A stretch of DNA of 62,830 nt. Origin: Polycladomyces subterraneus. Its GTDB lineage: Bacteria > Bacillota > Bacilli > Thermoactinomycetales > JIR-001. The stretch is taken from positions 56,687 through 119,516 of the forward strand of contig NZ_JANRHH010000054.1 in the NCBI RefSeq assembly GCF_030433435.1. The letters run 5' to 3'. A program made the translations under genes and the position numbers. Under the pieces are notes generated by a model that saw nothing but the letters and a program-made list of their open reading frames with translations, was not told where the DNA came from and ran no database searches. Each line of letters opens with the position of its first letter. Position 1 is the stretch's first letter. Positions 16,475-25,555 of the stretch are shown here, in pieces.

Positions 16475-16596
16475 ATCTTAAGTGAATTTTAAGATAACTG
16501 TGGGTTGATGAACCGTTTTCGAAAAAGACACACCTTTCGCTATAACGAAAACGTTTTCTCCACTTCTAGCATAAAAAATGATGCGCAAAGATGCAA
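16475..16596 (-). promoter_or_regulatory. Sugar operon promoter with cre-like/LacI-type operator
   Basis: On the minus strand TTGCAT (16591-16596) and TATGCT (16568-16573) are 17 bp apart. Just downstream of the expected start lies the perfect palindrome GAAAACGTTTTC (16547-16558), matching the CcpA cre consensus at most positions. Two further palindromic patches follow: TTTTCGAAAA, and ATCTTAA with TTAAGAT seven bases apart (16475-16495). CcpA is encoded at 27.0 kb; a dedicated LacI-type regulator elsewhere would also fit. Confidence 0.6.
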
Positions 16597-16780
16597 CCGT
16601 TTGTATGATCCAAAAATAAACATCATGTCTTCCTGACCGGAGGGAAAAGTCTGGAATGTGAGGAGAAATCCGCCCGTTTCGGTTGGTCTCTTACCTGCTC
16701 GTGGCTATAATAGATAGGGAGTCACCGGAGGCCACCTTCGGGATCATCGGCAATACTACGAACACATAACGAGGGATACC

Positions 16781-17536
16781 ATGAGACTCAGAAGAAAACC
16801 GGAAGCAAAGGAATTTGTACGTCAACATCCACGGGTCATCAACGACCCGAAGCAACTGCGCGGACAATGGCGCACATTCCTCCAGAACGATCGCCCGCTC
16901 CATGTTGAGTTGGGCACCGGCAAAGGAAAATTTTTATCCACCATCTGCTCCGTAAAGCCCAACTTTCATTGGATCGGAGTCGAACGCGTTGAGGAGGTCC
17001 TGATGCAGGCGCTCAAAAAAGCGGATGAACAGGACTGCTCCAATCTCCATTTTCTTTGGATGGATATCGCGGAACTGGACGAGGTGTTCGACAGAGGGGA
17101 AGTGGCCCGTTTTTATCTGCATTTCAGCGATCCGTGGCCCAAAAAAAGGCATGCCAAACGTCGGCTGACGCACCGCGATTTTCTGGCCCAATACCAGAAG
17201 ATCCTGGGACCGGAGGGGGAGCTGTTGCTCAAAACCGATCACCGGTCCTTGTACGAGTTTACGCTGGAGGAGCTCGCCGTATGCGGTTATACGGTGCTGG
17301 AGCAGAGTGAAGACCTGCATCGGAGCCCCTACAGCGAAGGCAACATCATGACCGAGTATGAAGAAAAGTTCGTCGCCAAGGGGATGCCGATCTACTATCT
17401 GCTCGCTCGACCGCCGGCCAAATTTCCGGAGGAAGTGCTGGAGAAGAAAAGGAGAAGAAAGACTTGGCATATCAACGCGGGGCAAGAACAAGCGGAAGAT
17501 GAGACGAACCGGAATGATGATGTTTCAGATCAATAG
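16781..17536 (+). CDS. trmB: tRNA (guanine-N7-)-methyltransferase
   Basis: All TrmB landmarks are present: the SAM-binding motif HVELGTGKGKF at about residue 41, IGVERVEEVL, the substrate loop HFSDPWPKKRHAKRRLTH at about residue 114, and the C-terminal TEYEEKF. It makes m7G46 in the variable loop of tRNAs. At 251 residues it is about 35 longer than usual; the surplus is a charged C-terminal tail after residue 215 (EKKRRRKTWHINAGQEQAED) with no known domain. GAGGGA precedes the ATG. Monocistronic, followed by a repeat A copy. Confidence 0.93.
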   Translation: MRLRRKPEAKEFVRQHPRVINDPKQLRGQWRTFLQNDRPLHVELGTGKGKFLSTICSVKPNFHWIGVERVEEVLMQALKKADEQDCSNLHFLWMDIAELDEVFDRGEVARFYLHFSDPWPKKRHAKRRLTHRDFLAQYQKILGPEGELLLKTDHRSLYEFTLEELAVCGYTVLEQSEDLHRSPYSEGNIMTEYEEKFVAKGMPIYYLLARPPAKFPEEVLEKKRRRKTWHINAGQEQAEDETNRNDDVSDQ

Positions 17537-17599
17537 ACAGCCTGGAAGTGGCTTGCTTCAGCCTAACGATCATACGTTCAAGCGTTGCTTGATTCATTT

Positions 17600-17745
17600 A
17601 AGAGCAGCAGACCATTCTCAAGCGAGCAATTACCTACCGAAATCGCAGGAATTCATTTTCTCGGGCCATTTTCTCTAAGCGAAACGTAATTGCCCCCGTC
17701 CTGCGTCTCCCGGTTCCAAGGTTTGATCGCTTTCTCATTGACTTT
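17600..17745 (-). repeat. Dispersed repeat family A, copy 2 (inverted)
   Basis: On the minus strand the order GACGCAGGACGGGGGCAA, ACGTTTCGCTTAGAGAAAA, CCCGAGAAAATGAATTCCT follows the family A core seen at 25.9 kb. The copy is diverged and its distal end is unclear. One end reaches the -35 box of the rpsD promoter. Confidence 0.55.
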
Positions 17746-17765
17746 TGCTGCATATGTTTTATAAT
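17738..17765 (+). promoter_or_regulatory. Sigma-A promoter of rpsD
   Basis: TTGACT and TATAAT lie 16 bp apart, a near-consensus vegetative promoter 215 bp before the rpsD start codon. Confidence 0.75.
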
Positions 17766-17775
17766 AAGACTTTGT

Positions 17776-17980
17776 ATGGCTCAAATCTCCCTGGGGTTTG
17801 AGGATAGCACGCAAAGTGATGGTGATGGATCACCCTCACTGGTTCGCTCCGTGAATCGCGGCTGCAACGTTTTCACGGATGTCCGGCTTTTCGCCGCTAT
17901 CCGGAAAGTACGGGCAACTTCGCGGACCAGCCATCCCGTCATTTGCATTCCAACGCAAATGATGAAAGGGGAGCTTCAGT
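17776..17980 (+). promoter_or_regulatory. Structured 5' leader of rpsD, probable S4 autoregulatory element
   Basis: The long untranslated leader holds several hairpins: CTCAAA with TTTGAG, GGTGAT with ATCACC, and ATTTGC with GCAAAT immediately before the ribosome binding site AAAGGGGAG. In Bacillales, S4 represses its own monocistronic gene through such a leader. I infer the function from gene and position; I could not align it to the known element. Confidence 0.5.
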
Positions 17981-18580
17981 ATGGCACGTTATACTGGACC
18001 TCGTTGGAAACTGAGCCGTCGTCTCGGCATCTCTCTGTCCGGAACCGGAAAAGAGTTGAAACGGCCGTACCCGCCGGGTCAACATGGTCCGGGACAACGC
18101 CGGAAGCTGAGCGAATACGGCCTTCAGTTGCAGGAAAAACAAAAACTGCGTCTGATGTACGGTCTGAACGAAAAGCAATTCCGCAACCTCTTTGACCGTG
18201 CAGGCAAAATGAAAGGGGTTCACGGTGAGAACTTCCTGAAGTTGCTGGAATCTCGCCTGGACAACTTGGTGTATCGCCTGGGCTTCGCTCGTACCCGTGC
18301 ACAAGCGCGGCAATTGGTGGTGCATGGGCACATCACGGTCAACGGGAAAAAAGTGGACCGTCCGTCCTATCAAGTACAGGTGGGCGACGTAATCGGCCTG
18401 CGCGAAAAGAGCCGCAACCTGCAAGTGGTCAAAGAAGCGCTGGAAGACCGACAATTCCTGCCGGAATATCTCGAGTTCGACGAAAGCAAAATGGAAGGCA
18501 CCTACAAACGTCTGCCTGAGCGTTCCGAACTTCCGGCGGAAATCAACGAGCGGATGATCGTGGAGTTCTACTCCCGTTAA
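17981..18580 (+). CDS. rpsD: 30S ribosomal protein S4
   Basis: The protein has the S4 N-terminal domain ([15 protein letters not shown]) without the zinc-binding cysteines found in some homologues, then the S4 RNA-binding domain at about residues 90-155 ([15 protein letters not shown] and [13 protein letters not shown]). Its length of 199 is standard. It starts 16S rRNA assembly and usually controls its own synthesis. AAAGGGGAG precedes the ATG; the gene has its own promoter, leader and terminator. Confidence 0.97.
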   Translation: MARYTGPRWKLSRRLGISLSGTGKELKRPYPPGQHGPGQRRKLSEYGLQLQEKQKLRLMYGLNEKQFRNLFDRAGKMKGVHGENFLKLLESRLDNLVYRLGFARTRAQARQLVVHGHITVNGKKVDRPSYQVQVGDVIGLREKSRNLQVVKEALEDRQFLPEYLEFDESKMEGTYKRLPERSELPAEINERMIVEFYSR

Positions 18581-18595
18581 TCCTCTTTTGCCACG

Positions 18596-18628
18596 CCACT
18601 CCATTCGTTTTGGATGGAGTGGTTTTTC
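18596..18628 (+). terminator. Terminator after rpsD
   Basis: CCACTCCAT pairs with ATGGAGTGG around TCGTTTTGG and is followed by TTTTTCTTT. The open frame of the next gene begins within it only if an upstream start is used, which argues for the ATG at 18659. Confidence 0.8.
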
Positions 18629-18658
18629 TTTACAAATCATCCATTATGGGGTGATATC

Positions 18659-19369
18659 ATGGCCACTTTTTTGCTGTTGCACAGTCCCTTCGTCGGCCCT
18701 GCCACCTGGAACTGGGTCGCGCAAGTGTTGAAACAGCGGAAGATTCCCGCCATCGTTCCGATTTTGCGGCATCGAAAAGACGAACCCCCGTATTGGAAAC
18801 AACATGTGGATCAAGTCGTGACGGCCTTGGAACATCTCACGCCCAAAGAGCCGATCATTCTGGCGGCACACAGCGGTGCAGGCGTGCTGATCCCGGCTGT
18901 GGCCGACGCCATCCAACAACCGGTGATTGGGTCCATTTTTGTCGACGCTCTCATTCCTCAAGACGGGAAAAGCCGATTGGATTTGTACAATACAAAAGAA
19001 GCGGCGGACGAATTCCGCCGGCAAGCACGGGACGGCATGATTCCACCGTGGACCGAAGATGATCTGAAGACGGCGATCCCGGCACCTTCCGTCCGTCGCG
19101 CCTTTGTGGCCCAATTGTACGCGACGCCGCTCGCCATGTACGAAGAGGCCATCCCCGTACCAGACGGTTGGCCTGATCATCCTTGCGTCTACTGGAAATG
19201 GACGGAACACTACGAATCGCAACGCCAAATCGCAGAGCAAGCAGGCTGGCGCTGTATCGACACAAAAGTCGGCCACTTTTACCTGTTGCAGGAACCTGAA
19301 GTGGTTGCTGATCAACTGGTGGAAATCGGCAATGATTTGTTGCAGCAAGCCGGTTTGGACACGTTTTGA
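18659..19369 (+). CDS. Alpha/beta hydrolase
   Basis: A 236-residue alpha/beta hydrolase: the oxyanion strand reads FLLLHSPFVGPATWNWV, the nucleophile elbow AAHSGAG has Ser in the GxSxG-like position (the first residue is His-flanked Ala rather than Gly), an acid may lie in SIFVDALIP, and the late histidine is in KVGHFYLLQEP. The family includes small esterases and lactonases; the substrate is unknown. ATG at 18659 has GGGGTGA seven bases upstream. It follows the rpsD terminator, so an independent promoter is needed. Confidence 0.75.
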   Translation: MATFLLLHSPFVGPATWNWVAQVLKQRKIPAIVPILRHRKDEPPYWKQHVDQVVTALEHLTPKEPIILAAHSGAGVLIPAVADAIQQPVIGSIFVDALIPQDGKSRLDLYNTKEAADEFRRQARDGMIPPWTEDDLKTAIPAPSVRRAFVAQLYATPLAMYEEAIPVPDGWPDHPCVYWKWTEHYESQRQIAEQAGWRCIDTKVGHFYLLQEPEVVADQLVEIGNDLLQQAGLDTF

Positions 19370-19452
19370 CAATACGGTCGTGTCCCACCATCGCACCGAA
19401 AGAGCGCAATCCGTTTCCGCCTTGCTACTCTCATCTTCGAACAAACTTTTTG

Positions 19453-19488
19453 AAGCGAAGCGTACGTTACCCGCATCTTGCGCTTAAA
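19453..19488 (-). repeat. Dispersed repeat family A, fragment
   Basis: The minus strand reads GCGCAAGATGCGGG then ACGTACGCTTCGCTT, the core of family A. Only about 36 bp are recognisable. Confidence 0.5.
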
Positions 19489-19530
19489 TGTTGAAAACGA
19501 TCTTGGCAGGATGTTGACAAAAGTACATGG

Positions 19531-19590
19531 GGGCCCGGTTTCTCGTTGTGTGATGCAAATCCTGAAACGAGAAAATCGGGCCCGTTTTTG
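19531..19590 (+). terminator. Long hairpin with T-run between hydrolase gene and tyrS
   Basis: GGGCCCGG plus TTTCTCGTT pairs with AACGAGAAA plus CGGGCCC, followed on the plus strand by TTTTTG. It fits a plus-strand terminator and may act in both directions, since tyrS ends directly beside it. Confidence 0.65.
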
Positions 19591-20844
19591 TTAAACCAAC
19601 TTCACTTTAGCAAATTTGCGTTTTCCCACCTGTACCACCATACCATCTTCAACGGGAAGATGCTGATCGACATCTGTCACTTTTTCCTGGTTGACGCGAA
19701 CCGCACCCTGCTGGATCATCCGACGCGCTTCTCCATTCGACGCAACCAGCTCCAAGGTGGAAAGCAGTTGCACCACCCAAATCTTGCCGTCTTGAAGTTG
19801 ACCCGCCGCGATCGTCACTTCAGGGATATCCTCCGGCAAGGCATTTTGCTGAAACACTTGGCGGAAATGGCGTTCAGCCTCATCAGCGGCCTCCCGTCCG
19901 TGATACATGCGTACCAGGGTATGGGCCAGCTTCATTTTGGCGTCCCGTGGATGAATGGTTCCGTCGGCCAGCCCTTTTTTCAGCTTCTCCAACTCTTCAT
20001 TGGACAGATCAGTCGCCAACTCGAAGTATTTCACCATCAATTCGTCGGGGATGGACATGGCTTTTCCGTAAATTTCCTGCGGCGGTTCCTGGATGCCGAT
20101 GTAGTTACCCAAACTTTTGCTCATCTTTTTGACGCCGTCCAAGCCCTCCAACAACGGCATCATCATGATTACTTGTTCGGGCAGACCGTATTCTCGTTGG
20201 AGTTGACGGCCCATCAGCAGGTTGAACTTTTGGTCCGTTCCCCCCAGTTCGATGTCGCTTTTCAGCGCGACCGAATCATAACCCTGCATCAGCGGATAGA
20301 AAAATTCATGCACGCTGATCGCCTGGCCGCTGTGATACCGCTTGGAGAAATCGTCCCGCTCCAGCATCCGGGCAACTGTGCATTTGGCGGCCAGTTCAGC
20401 TACTTCTGCAAATGTCATCGGCGACAGCCACGTACTGTTGAAATGGATTTCCGTTTTGGATTGATCCAGTACCTTGAACAATTGGTCGGTATAGGTTCGG
20501 GCATTTGCCTTCACCTCTTCTTCCGATAACTGGCGCCGTGTCTCCGATTTTCCCGTCGGATCACCGATCCGTCCCGTAAAGTCGCCGATCACCAATTGGA
20601 CGATGTGGCCCAGCTCCTGGAACTGACGCAGCTTGTGCAATACCACCGTATGACCGATGTGGATATCCGGCGCGGTGGGGTCCAATCCCAATTTCACCTT
20701 GAGCGGCCGGTTGGTTTCAATGGATTGACGCAGCTTTTCCTTCAATTCTTCCTCCGGAATAATCTCGGCCACACCGCGGCGGATGACAGCCAATTGCCGA
20801 TCGATCTCCCGTTGAACTTCCGGTTTGATCTCCGTCGTACTCAT
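19591..20844 (-). CDS. tyrS: Tyrosine--tRNA ligase
   Basis: A class I aminoacyl-tRNA synthetase of 417 residues with HIGH in [19 protein letters not shown] in [11 protein letters not shown] and a C-terminal S4-like domain ([17 protein letters not shown]). The KMSKS form places it with the TyrZ-type rather than the KFGKT-type bacterial enzymes. It charges tRNA-Tyr. ATG at 20844 has AAGGAAGGG at good spacing; two in-frame ATGs upstream are too close to it. A T-box with a tyrosine specifier precedes the gene, so it is induced by uncharged tRNA-Tyr. Confidence 0.96.
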   Translation of the reverse strand: MSTTEIKPEVQREIDRQLAVIRRGVAEIIPEEELKEKLRQSIETNRPLKVKLGLDPTAPDIHIGHTVVLHKLRQFQELGHIVQLVIGDFTGRIGDPTGKSETRRQLSEEEVKANARTYTDQLFKVLDQSKTEIHFNSTWLSPMTFAEVAELAAKCTVARMLERDDFSKRYHSGQAISVHEFFYPLMQGYDSVALKSDIELGGTDQKFNLLMGRQLQREYGLPEQVIMMMPLLEGLDGVKKMSKSLGNYIGIQEPPQEIYGKAMSIPDELMVKYFELATDLSNEELEKLKKGLADGTIHPRDAKMKLAHTLVRMYHGREAADEAERHFRQVFQQNALPEDIPEVTIAAGQLQDGKIWVVQLLSTLELVASNGEARRMIQQGAVRVNQEKVTDVDQHLPVEDGMVVQVGKRKFAKVKLV

Positions 20845-20871
20845 TTCCATCCCTTCCTTCTTCGTTAACAT

Positions 20872-21200
20872 AAAAAAACCCCATCCTCAAGGGACGAGGT
20901 TTACCCGCGGTACCACCCTTTTTGAAAGCAATTCTGCTTTCCGCTCGTTTGGATAACGGGCAAGTCACCCCGTCGCACGAAGCCCAGGACCTGTCTGGTC
21001 CATCCATTGTCCGAACGACCATCATCAGTCCATGGCCTCATGCGAAGCTCCCAGGTGTAATTCGCACGGCGGGAACCGCTGGTTCACACCAACCACCAGC
21101 TCTCTGTCGGGTCCGATCCGCCGGCTACTCGTCCTGTTCATCACTGTTATCTGATGGACGCGCGTCGCTAATTGACGCGATTTTGTCGAAGATTTCAATG
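20872..21200 (-). promoter_or_regulatory. T-box riboswitch, tyrosine specifier
   Basis: The T-box core AGGGTGGTACCGCGG lies at 20905-20919 on the minus strand. It is followed by a terminator made of ACCTCGTCCC, TTGAGGATGGGGT and seven T just before tyrS. About 140 nt upstream the specifier loop context GAATTACACC contains TAC (21057-21059), a tyrosine codon, in agreement with the gene it controls. Confidence 0.92.
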
Positions 21201-21220
21201 ATCCTCCCAAACAATGCCTG

Positions 21221-21256
21221 TGTTATAATATTACCGTTAAATGAGGAGGGTATCAA
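21221..21256 (-). promoter_or_regulatory. Overlapping divergent promoters of tyrS and the penicillin-binding protein gene
   Basis: Minus strand: TTGATA (21251-21256) and TAATAT (21228-21233) are 17 bp apart and would start the T-box transcript. Plus strand: TGTTATAAT (21221-21229) is an extended -10 for the penicillin-binding protein gene. The two -10 regions overlap by two bases, so the promoters probably exclude one another. Confidence 0.5.
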
Positions 21257-21259
21257 GCG

Positions 21260-23359
21260 ATGGAACACCGTGGTTCTCCTTCATCCCCGGCGGAAAAAAG
21301 AAGGTCGCTGGGGTTCCGGATTTTCAAGGGCTTTCTCTATACTTTATTTTTCGCTCTGATCCTGGTGCTCACGTTGTCGGTTGGTGCCGCAGGTGTCGTC
21401 GCGGGTTATGTCGCCTCGCTGGTCAAAGATCAACCAGTGCTGAGCAAGGCCGACTTTGAGAAGAAATTATCGGGATGGTCTCAAAACAGCCAAGCGTTTT
21501 TCCGTGATGGGCAACTGATCGGACAACTCAGGGGGGACGAAAATCGGAAATTAGTCACTGTGGAGCAAGTGAGCCCCTATCTGATCAAGGCCTTCATTGC
21601 AACGGAAGATCAACAGTTCTACCAACATCACGGGGTTGTTCCCAAAGCGCTTTTCCGAGCAGCCCTGCAGCAGGCGTTGCACAGCTCGGTGACTACCGGC
21701 GGCAGCACGATTACGCAGCAGGTCGTCAAAAACACCATTTTGCAAGACCAATCGCAAACCCATGAGCGCAAGGCGCGGGAAATCTTCATCGCGTTACGCA
21801 TGGAAAGGATGTTCAGCAAAAAGGACATCCTAAACGCGTATTTGAACAGCACATACTACGGAAAAGATCCCAACGGCCGCAATATGTTGGGAGTAGAAGC
21901 TGCGGCTAAGGGGATCTTTGACGTCAGCGCCAAAGATCTCAATTTGGCACAAGCCGCCTACATAGCGGGGATGGTCCAACGGCCCAACGCATACAACCCG
22001 TTCTTCGCTGACGACGGTTCCACACTGAAAGCCGGGGAAAAGCGCATGAAGGTTGTACTGAACCGGATGCTGAAAACCCACAAGATCACCAAGAAGGAAT
22101 ACGACCAAGCGTTGGCGTTTAATCTGCAGGCCTCACTGGCCAAACCGAAACCCAGCGCATATGAGAAGTACCGGTATGTGATGGACGCGGTCGAAAAACA
22201 AGCGGCTGAAGCTCTCATGAAGGTAGATGGTCTGGATCCGGCTCAGCTGAAAAAGCAGGGCAAGTATTGGGCCACAATGGAAGAATACCGAAAACGGGTG
22301 TTGACGGGTGGATACCATATCCAAACGACCCTTGACAAAAACCTGTTGGATACGATGGAACAGGCCACCAAGCGGATACCGTTCGCTCGTCCGGCCGACA
22401 TTCGGGTGTGGGAGGGGCCTAAAGGCCACCGAAAATTGGTCGTGAAAAAGAACCAACTGCAACAGGTCGGCGCCACGTTGATCGATGTGAAAACGGGGGC
22501 GTTGCTGGCATTCGTCGGCGGACGGGAGACCAATGTGAATCACGCGCTGGACTATCCGCGTCAACCCGGTTCTACGATAAAACCCTTGTTGGATTACGGA
22601 CCGGCGCTCGATCTCGGTCTGATCACACCAGACACGAAGATCAAAGATGAAGAACTGAAAGCAGCGGACGGTACAGGAAAAACCTATCGAAACGCCAACA
22701 AAAAATATGCGGGTGACGTGACGGCCCGCCAAGCATTGGCCCAATCACTCAACATCCCGGCCATCAAGGTGTTCAGGATGGTAGGAAAGGAGCGCGCCTT
22801 TAGCTATTTGGAGAAAATGGGCTTCCGCTTCCATCCGTACGACGGAGAAGCTTCCGCCATTGGCGGGCTTACCTACGGATTCACGGTACAGCGCATGACT
22901 GCGGGATATGCGGCTCTGGCCAATCACGGTCAATTCAACGAGCCGTACATGATTCAAAAAATCACCGACTCCTCCGGGAAAGTGGTGTATGAACACAAAC
23001 AGAATCCGGTACAGGTTTATTCTCCGAATGCTGCTTACACTACCACTGACATGTTGCGAGATGTGATCAAAAACGGCACAGGAAAACTGATCGGTCAACG
23101 GATCCGCGGTTACGACATCGCCGGCAAATCGGGAACCACGCAAAATAAATACGACGTATGGTTTATTGGATATTCCCCCCGCGTGGCGTTGGGCGTATGG
23201 GTCGGATACGACTACAACAAAAAGATGTATAACGATACAGTCGCGAAGGAAGCATGGGCCACTTATTTCAAGGCAATCATGCAGGCTGACCCCAATCTTC
23301 AACCCAAGGGCGAACGTTTTGTCGCCCTGGGCGCGCTGAAAAATGACGAAATATACTAA
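21260..23359 (+). CDS. Class A penicillin-binding protein (PBP1A family)
   Basis: After one membrane anchor (about residues 24-51) comes a GT51 glycosyltransferase domain with the catalytic glutamate in ATEDQQFYQHHG and the TTGGSTITQQ motif, then a transpeptidase domain with SxxK in QPGSTIKP, SxN in QSLNIP and KTG-like KSGTT. It polymerises lipid II and cross-links glycan strands outside the membrane. At 699 residues it lacks the long C-terminal tail of Bacillus PBP1. GAGGAGGG precedes the ATG. Divergent from tyrS. Confidence 0.94.
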   Translation: MEHRGSPSSPAEKRRSLGFRIFKGFLYTLFFALILVLTLSVGAAGVVAGYVASLVKDQPVLSKADFEKKLSGWSQNSQAFFRDGQLIGQLRGDENRKLVTVEQVSPYLIKAFIATEDQQFYQHHGVVPKALFRAALQQALHSSVTTGGSTITQQVVKNTILQDQSQTHERKAREIFIALRMERMFSKKDILNAYLNSTYYGKDPNGRNMLGVEAAAKGIFDVSAKDLNLAQAAYIAGMVQRPNAYNPFFADDGSTLKAGEKRMKVVLNRMLKTHKITKKEYDQALAFNLQASLAKPKPSAYEKYRYVMDAVEKQAAEALMKVDGLDPAQLKKQGKYWATMEEYRKRVLTGGYHIQTTLDKNLLDTMEQATKRIPFARPADIRVWEGPKGHRKLVVKKNQLQQVGATLIDVKTGALLAFVGGRETNVNHALDYPRQPGSTIKPLLDYGPALDLGLITPDTKIKDEELKAADGTGKTYRNANKKYAGDVTARQALAQSLNIPAIKVFRMVGKERAFSYLEKMGFRFHPYDGEASAIGGLTYGFTVQRMTAGYAALANHGQFNEPYMIQKITDSSGKVVYEHKQNPVQVYSPNAAYTTTDMLRDVIKNGTGKLIGQRIRGYDIAGKSGTTQNKYDVWFIGYSPRVALGVWVGYDYNKKMYNDTVAKEAWATYFKAIMQADPNLQPKGERFVALGALKNDEIY

Positions 23360-23752
23360 ATATAAACGTAAAATGGCGGCACGCTTGCCGTCGAGCGGAC
23401 CCTTTCGGCTGATTGCGTTAACACCGCACACCCGTTCCCTGAATACGCCGACTGCCGGGCAGTAGTAATCGATGGTATACCGTCACAGCCGTCAACGACG
23501 TGGGAAACTCCGCCCCCACACCACGCGCGCATGCACTGCAACGTTCTCCCTGCCCGAAGCTCCCATGCGTCGAGGAAATGGGCAGCATCGCCACAGATCC
23601 ATTTGATCGATTGGGAACGTCTCTGTTACATTCGTTTGGATTCTGGTGCTCACCCACGCCCTAAAGCACTCTAATCACTGTGCTCAAATGTCGCTCGCCC
23701 CGCAAAAGCTTCCAGTCTCTTGAGTAATTAACACGGTGTTCCTCGTTTCCAT
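23360..23752. other. Gene-free interval, 393 bp
   Basis: No convincing gene, RNA or member of the two repeat families was found. There is no strong terminator for the penicillin-binding protein gene; GCGGCA and TTGCCGT near 23377-23392 form only a weak hairpin. Confidence 0.4.
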
Positions 23753-23782
23753 CAAAAAGCCCCGGGTTTTTACCCGGGGCTC
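23753..23782 (-). terminator. Terminator after acsA
   Basis: On the minus strand AGCCCCGGGT pairs with ACCCGGGGCT around AAAA, followed by TTTTTG. Confidence 0.88.
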
Positions 23783-23797
23783 TTTCCGCTTCTCCTC

Positions 23798-25525
23798 TCA
23801 GTCTTCCATCGTTGACAGGTCGCCGGTGGGCAATCCCAATTCCCAAGCTTTGAGCACACGGCGCATGATCTTTCCACTGCGCGTTTTAGGCAGTTTGTCC
23901 TTGAATTCGATTTCGCGCGGGGCCGCGTGAGCCGCCAATTTCTCCTTCACATATGTCCGGATCTCCTCTTTCAGCTCTTCCGAGGGCTGATATCCCGCCC
24001 GGAGTGCCACAAACGCCTTGATGATCTGTCCCCGGACGGGATCCGGTTTCCCGATGACACCCGCCTCCGCCACCGCCGGATGTTCCACCAGCTTGCTTTC
24101 CACTTCGAACGGTCCCACATTTTTTCCGCCGGTGACGATCACGTCATCCAATCGTCCCTGGAACCAGAAATATCCCTCTTCGTCCATGTAGGCGGAGTCA
24201 CCTGAGATGTACCATCCCGGAATGCGGAAATACTCTTGGTATTTCTCCGGGTTTTTCCAAATGGCGCGCATCATGGACGGCCACGGTGTGCGGATGGCCA
24301 GATTCCCCATCTGGTAGGGCGGTAATTCGTTGCCATTGTCGTCGATGATCGCCGCCTGCACGCCGGGAATCGGCCGTCCCATGGAGCCTGGCTTGATCTC
24401 CATCGACGGGTAGTTGGCGATCAAAATGGCGCCGGTCTCGGTCATCCACCATGTGTCGTGGATCCGTTGATTGTACACCTTCATCCCCCAACGGATCACT
24501 TCGGGGTTCAGCGGCTCACCCACGCTCAGTACATGGCGCAGGGAGGAGAGGTCGTATTTTTTTACCACATCGTCCCCCGCCGCCATCAACATACGGAAAG
24601 CCGTCGGCGCACTATACCACACGGTCACCCGGTACTTTTCAATCGTCTGGTACCAATCATCCGGGCTGAAACGTCCGCCACGCACGACGTTGGTGACCCC
24701 GTTGAGCCACGGGGCGAAGATGCCGTAGGATGTACCCGTCACCCAACCGGGGTCCGCTGTGCACCAATACACGTCGTCCTCTTTGAAATCCAGCACCCAT
24801 TTGCCTGTCTGGTAATGCTGGATCATGGCATTATGGACATGATACACTCCCTTGGGTTTCCCGGTCGACCCGGAAGTGTAGTGAATCAGCATCCCGTCCT
24901 CGCGGTCTACCCACTCAATGTCCAGTTCCGGTGAGGCACTTGCCATTTCCTTGTGAAAATCATAATAGCCCTCCGGCAGTTCCCCCTGCGCCCCCACCAG
25001 TATGATGTGCTTGAGTGCTGGCAGCTCATCCACCGGAACACGCGGCAACAAAGCAGGAGTCGTCACCAGGGCGACCGCTTCGCTGTTTTCCAACCGATCA
25101 CGAACAGCAGCCTCCATAAAAGCTTCAAACAATGGGCCTATGATAGCCCCGATTTTGATCGCTCCCAAAAAGCTAAAATATAATTCCGGAGTGCGGGGCA
25201 TGAAGATGAAGACACGGTCTCCCTTTTGAACACCGATTTTTCGGAGTACGTTTCCAAAACGATTGGATTGCTCCTTCATCTCAGCAAAGGTATAGCGCTC
25301 CTCACGGTCGGGATCGCTGTAGATCAGCGCCAATTTGTTTTTTCTTTCTTCTGACTCGGCGTGACGATCAATCGCCTCGTAAGCAGCGTTCACCTTACCC
25401 GTCTCGTACCAGGAAAAGGCCTTTTCTGCTTCCTTCCAATCAAATTCGCGAGCGGTCTTTTCGTAGTCTGGCAGGTTGGCTTCCTTCACCGTCACAGCCA
25501 GGCGTTCTGTCTCCATCATTTTCAT
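23798..25525 (-). CDS. acsA: Acetate--CoA ligase
   Basis: An ANL-superfamily adenylating enzyme with the P-loop HYTSGSTGKPKGVYH, the A5-like segment DTWWMTETGA and the C-terminal PKTRSGKIMRR, whose lysine is the site of regulatory acetylation in homologues. At 575 residues it matches the Bacillus AcsA subtype rather than the longer enterobacterial Acs. It activates acetate to acetyl-CoA. ATG at 25525 has AAGGAGGG upstream. A cre-like site lies in its leader and CcpA is encoded nearby, as in Bacillus; the acuABC deacetylation genes usually beside it are absent. Confidence 0.93.
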   Translation of the reverse strand: MKMMETERLAVTVKEANLPDYEKTAREFDWKEAEKAFSWYETGKVNAAYEAIDRHAESEERKNKLALIYSDPDREERYTFAEMKEQSNRFGNVLRKIGVQKGDRVFIFMPRTPELYFSFLGAIKIGAIIGPLFEAFMEAAVRDRLENSEAVALVTTPALLPRVPVDELPALKHIILVGAQGELPEGYYDFHKEMASASPELDIEWVDREDGMLIHYTSGSTGKPKGVYHVHNAMIQHYQTGKWVLDFKEDDVYWCTADPGWVTGTSYGIFAPWLNGVTNVVRGGRFSPDDWYQTIEKYRVTVWYSAPTAFRMLMAAGDDVVKKYDLSSLRHVLSVGEPLNPEVIRWGMKVYNQRIHDTWWMTETGAILIANYPSMEIKPGSMGRPIPGVQAAIIDDNGNELPPYQMGNLAIRTPWPSMMRAIWKNPEKYQEYFRIPGWYISGDSAYMDEEGYFWFQGRLDDVIVTGGKNVGPFEVESKLVEHPAVAEAGVIGKPDPVRGQIIKAFVALRAGYQPSEELKEEIRTYVKEKLAAHAAPREIEFKDKLPKTRSGKIMRRVLKAWELGLPTGDLSTMED

Positions 25526-25555
25526 TTTCTGCCCTCCTTGTTTCGTCGACCCTCG

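Noticed and set aside
23360-23752. Possible further repeat copy in the gap after the penicillin-binding protein gene
   Set aside because: Only scattered short matches to family A; the block order is not kept.
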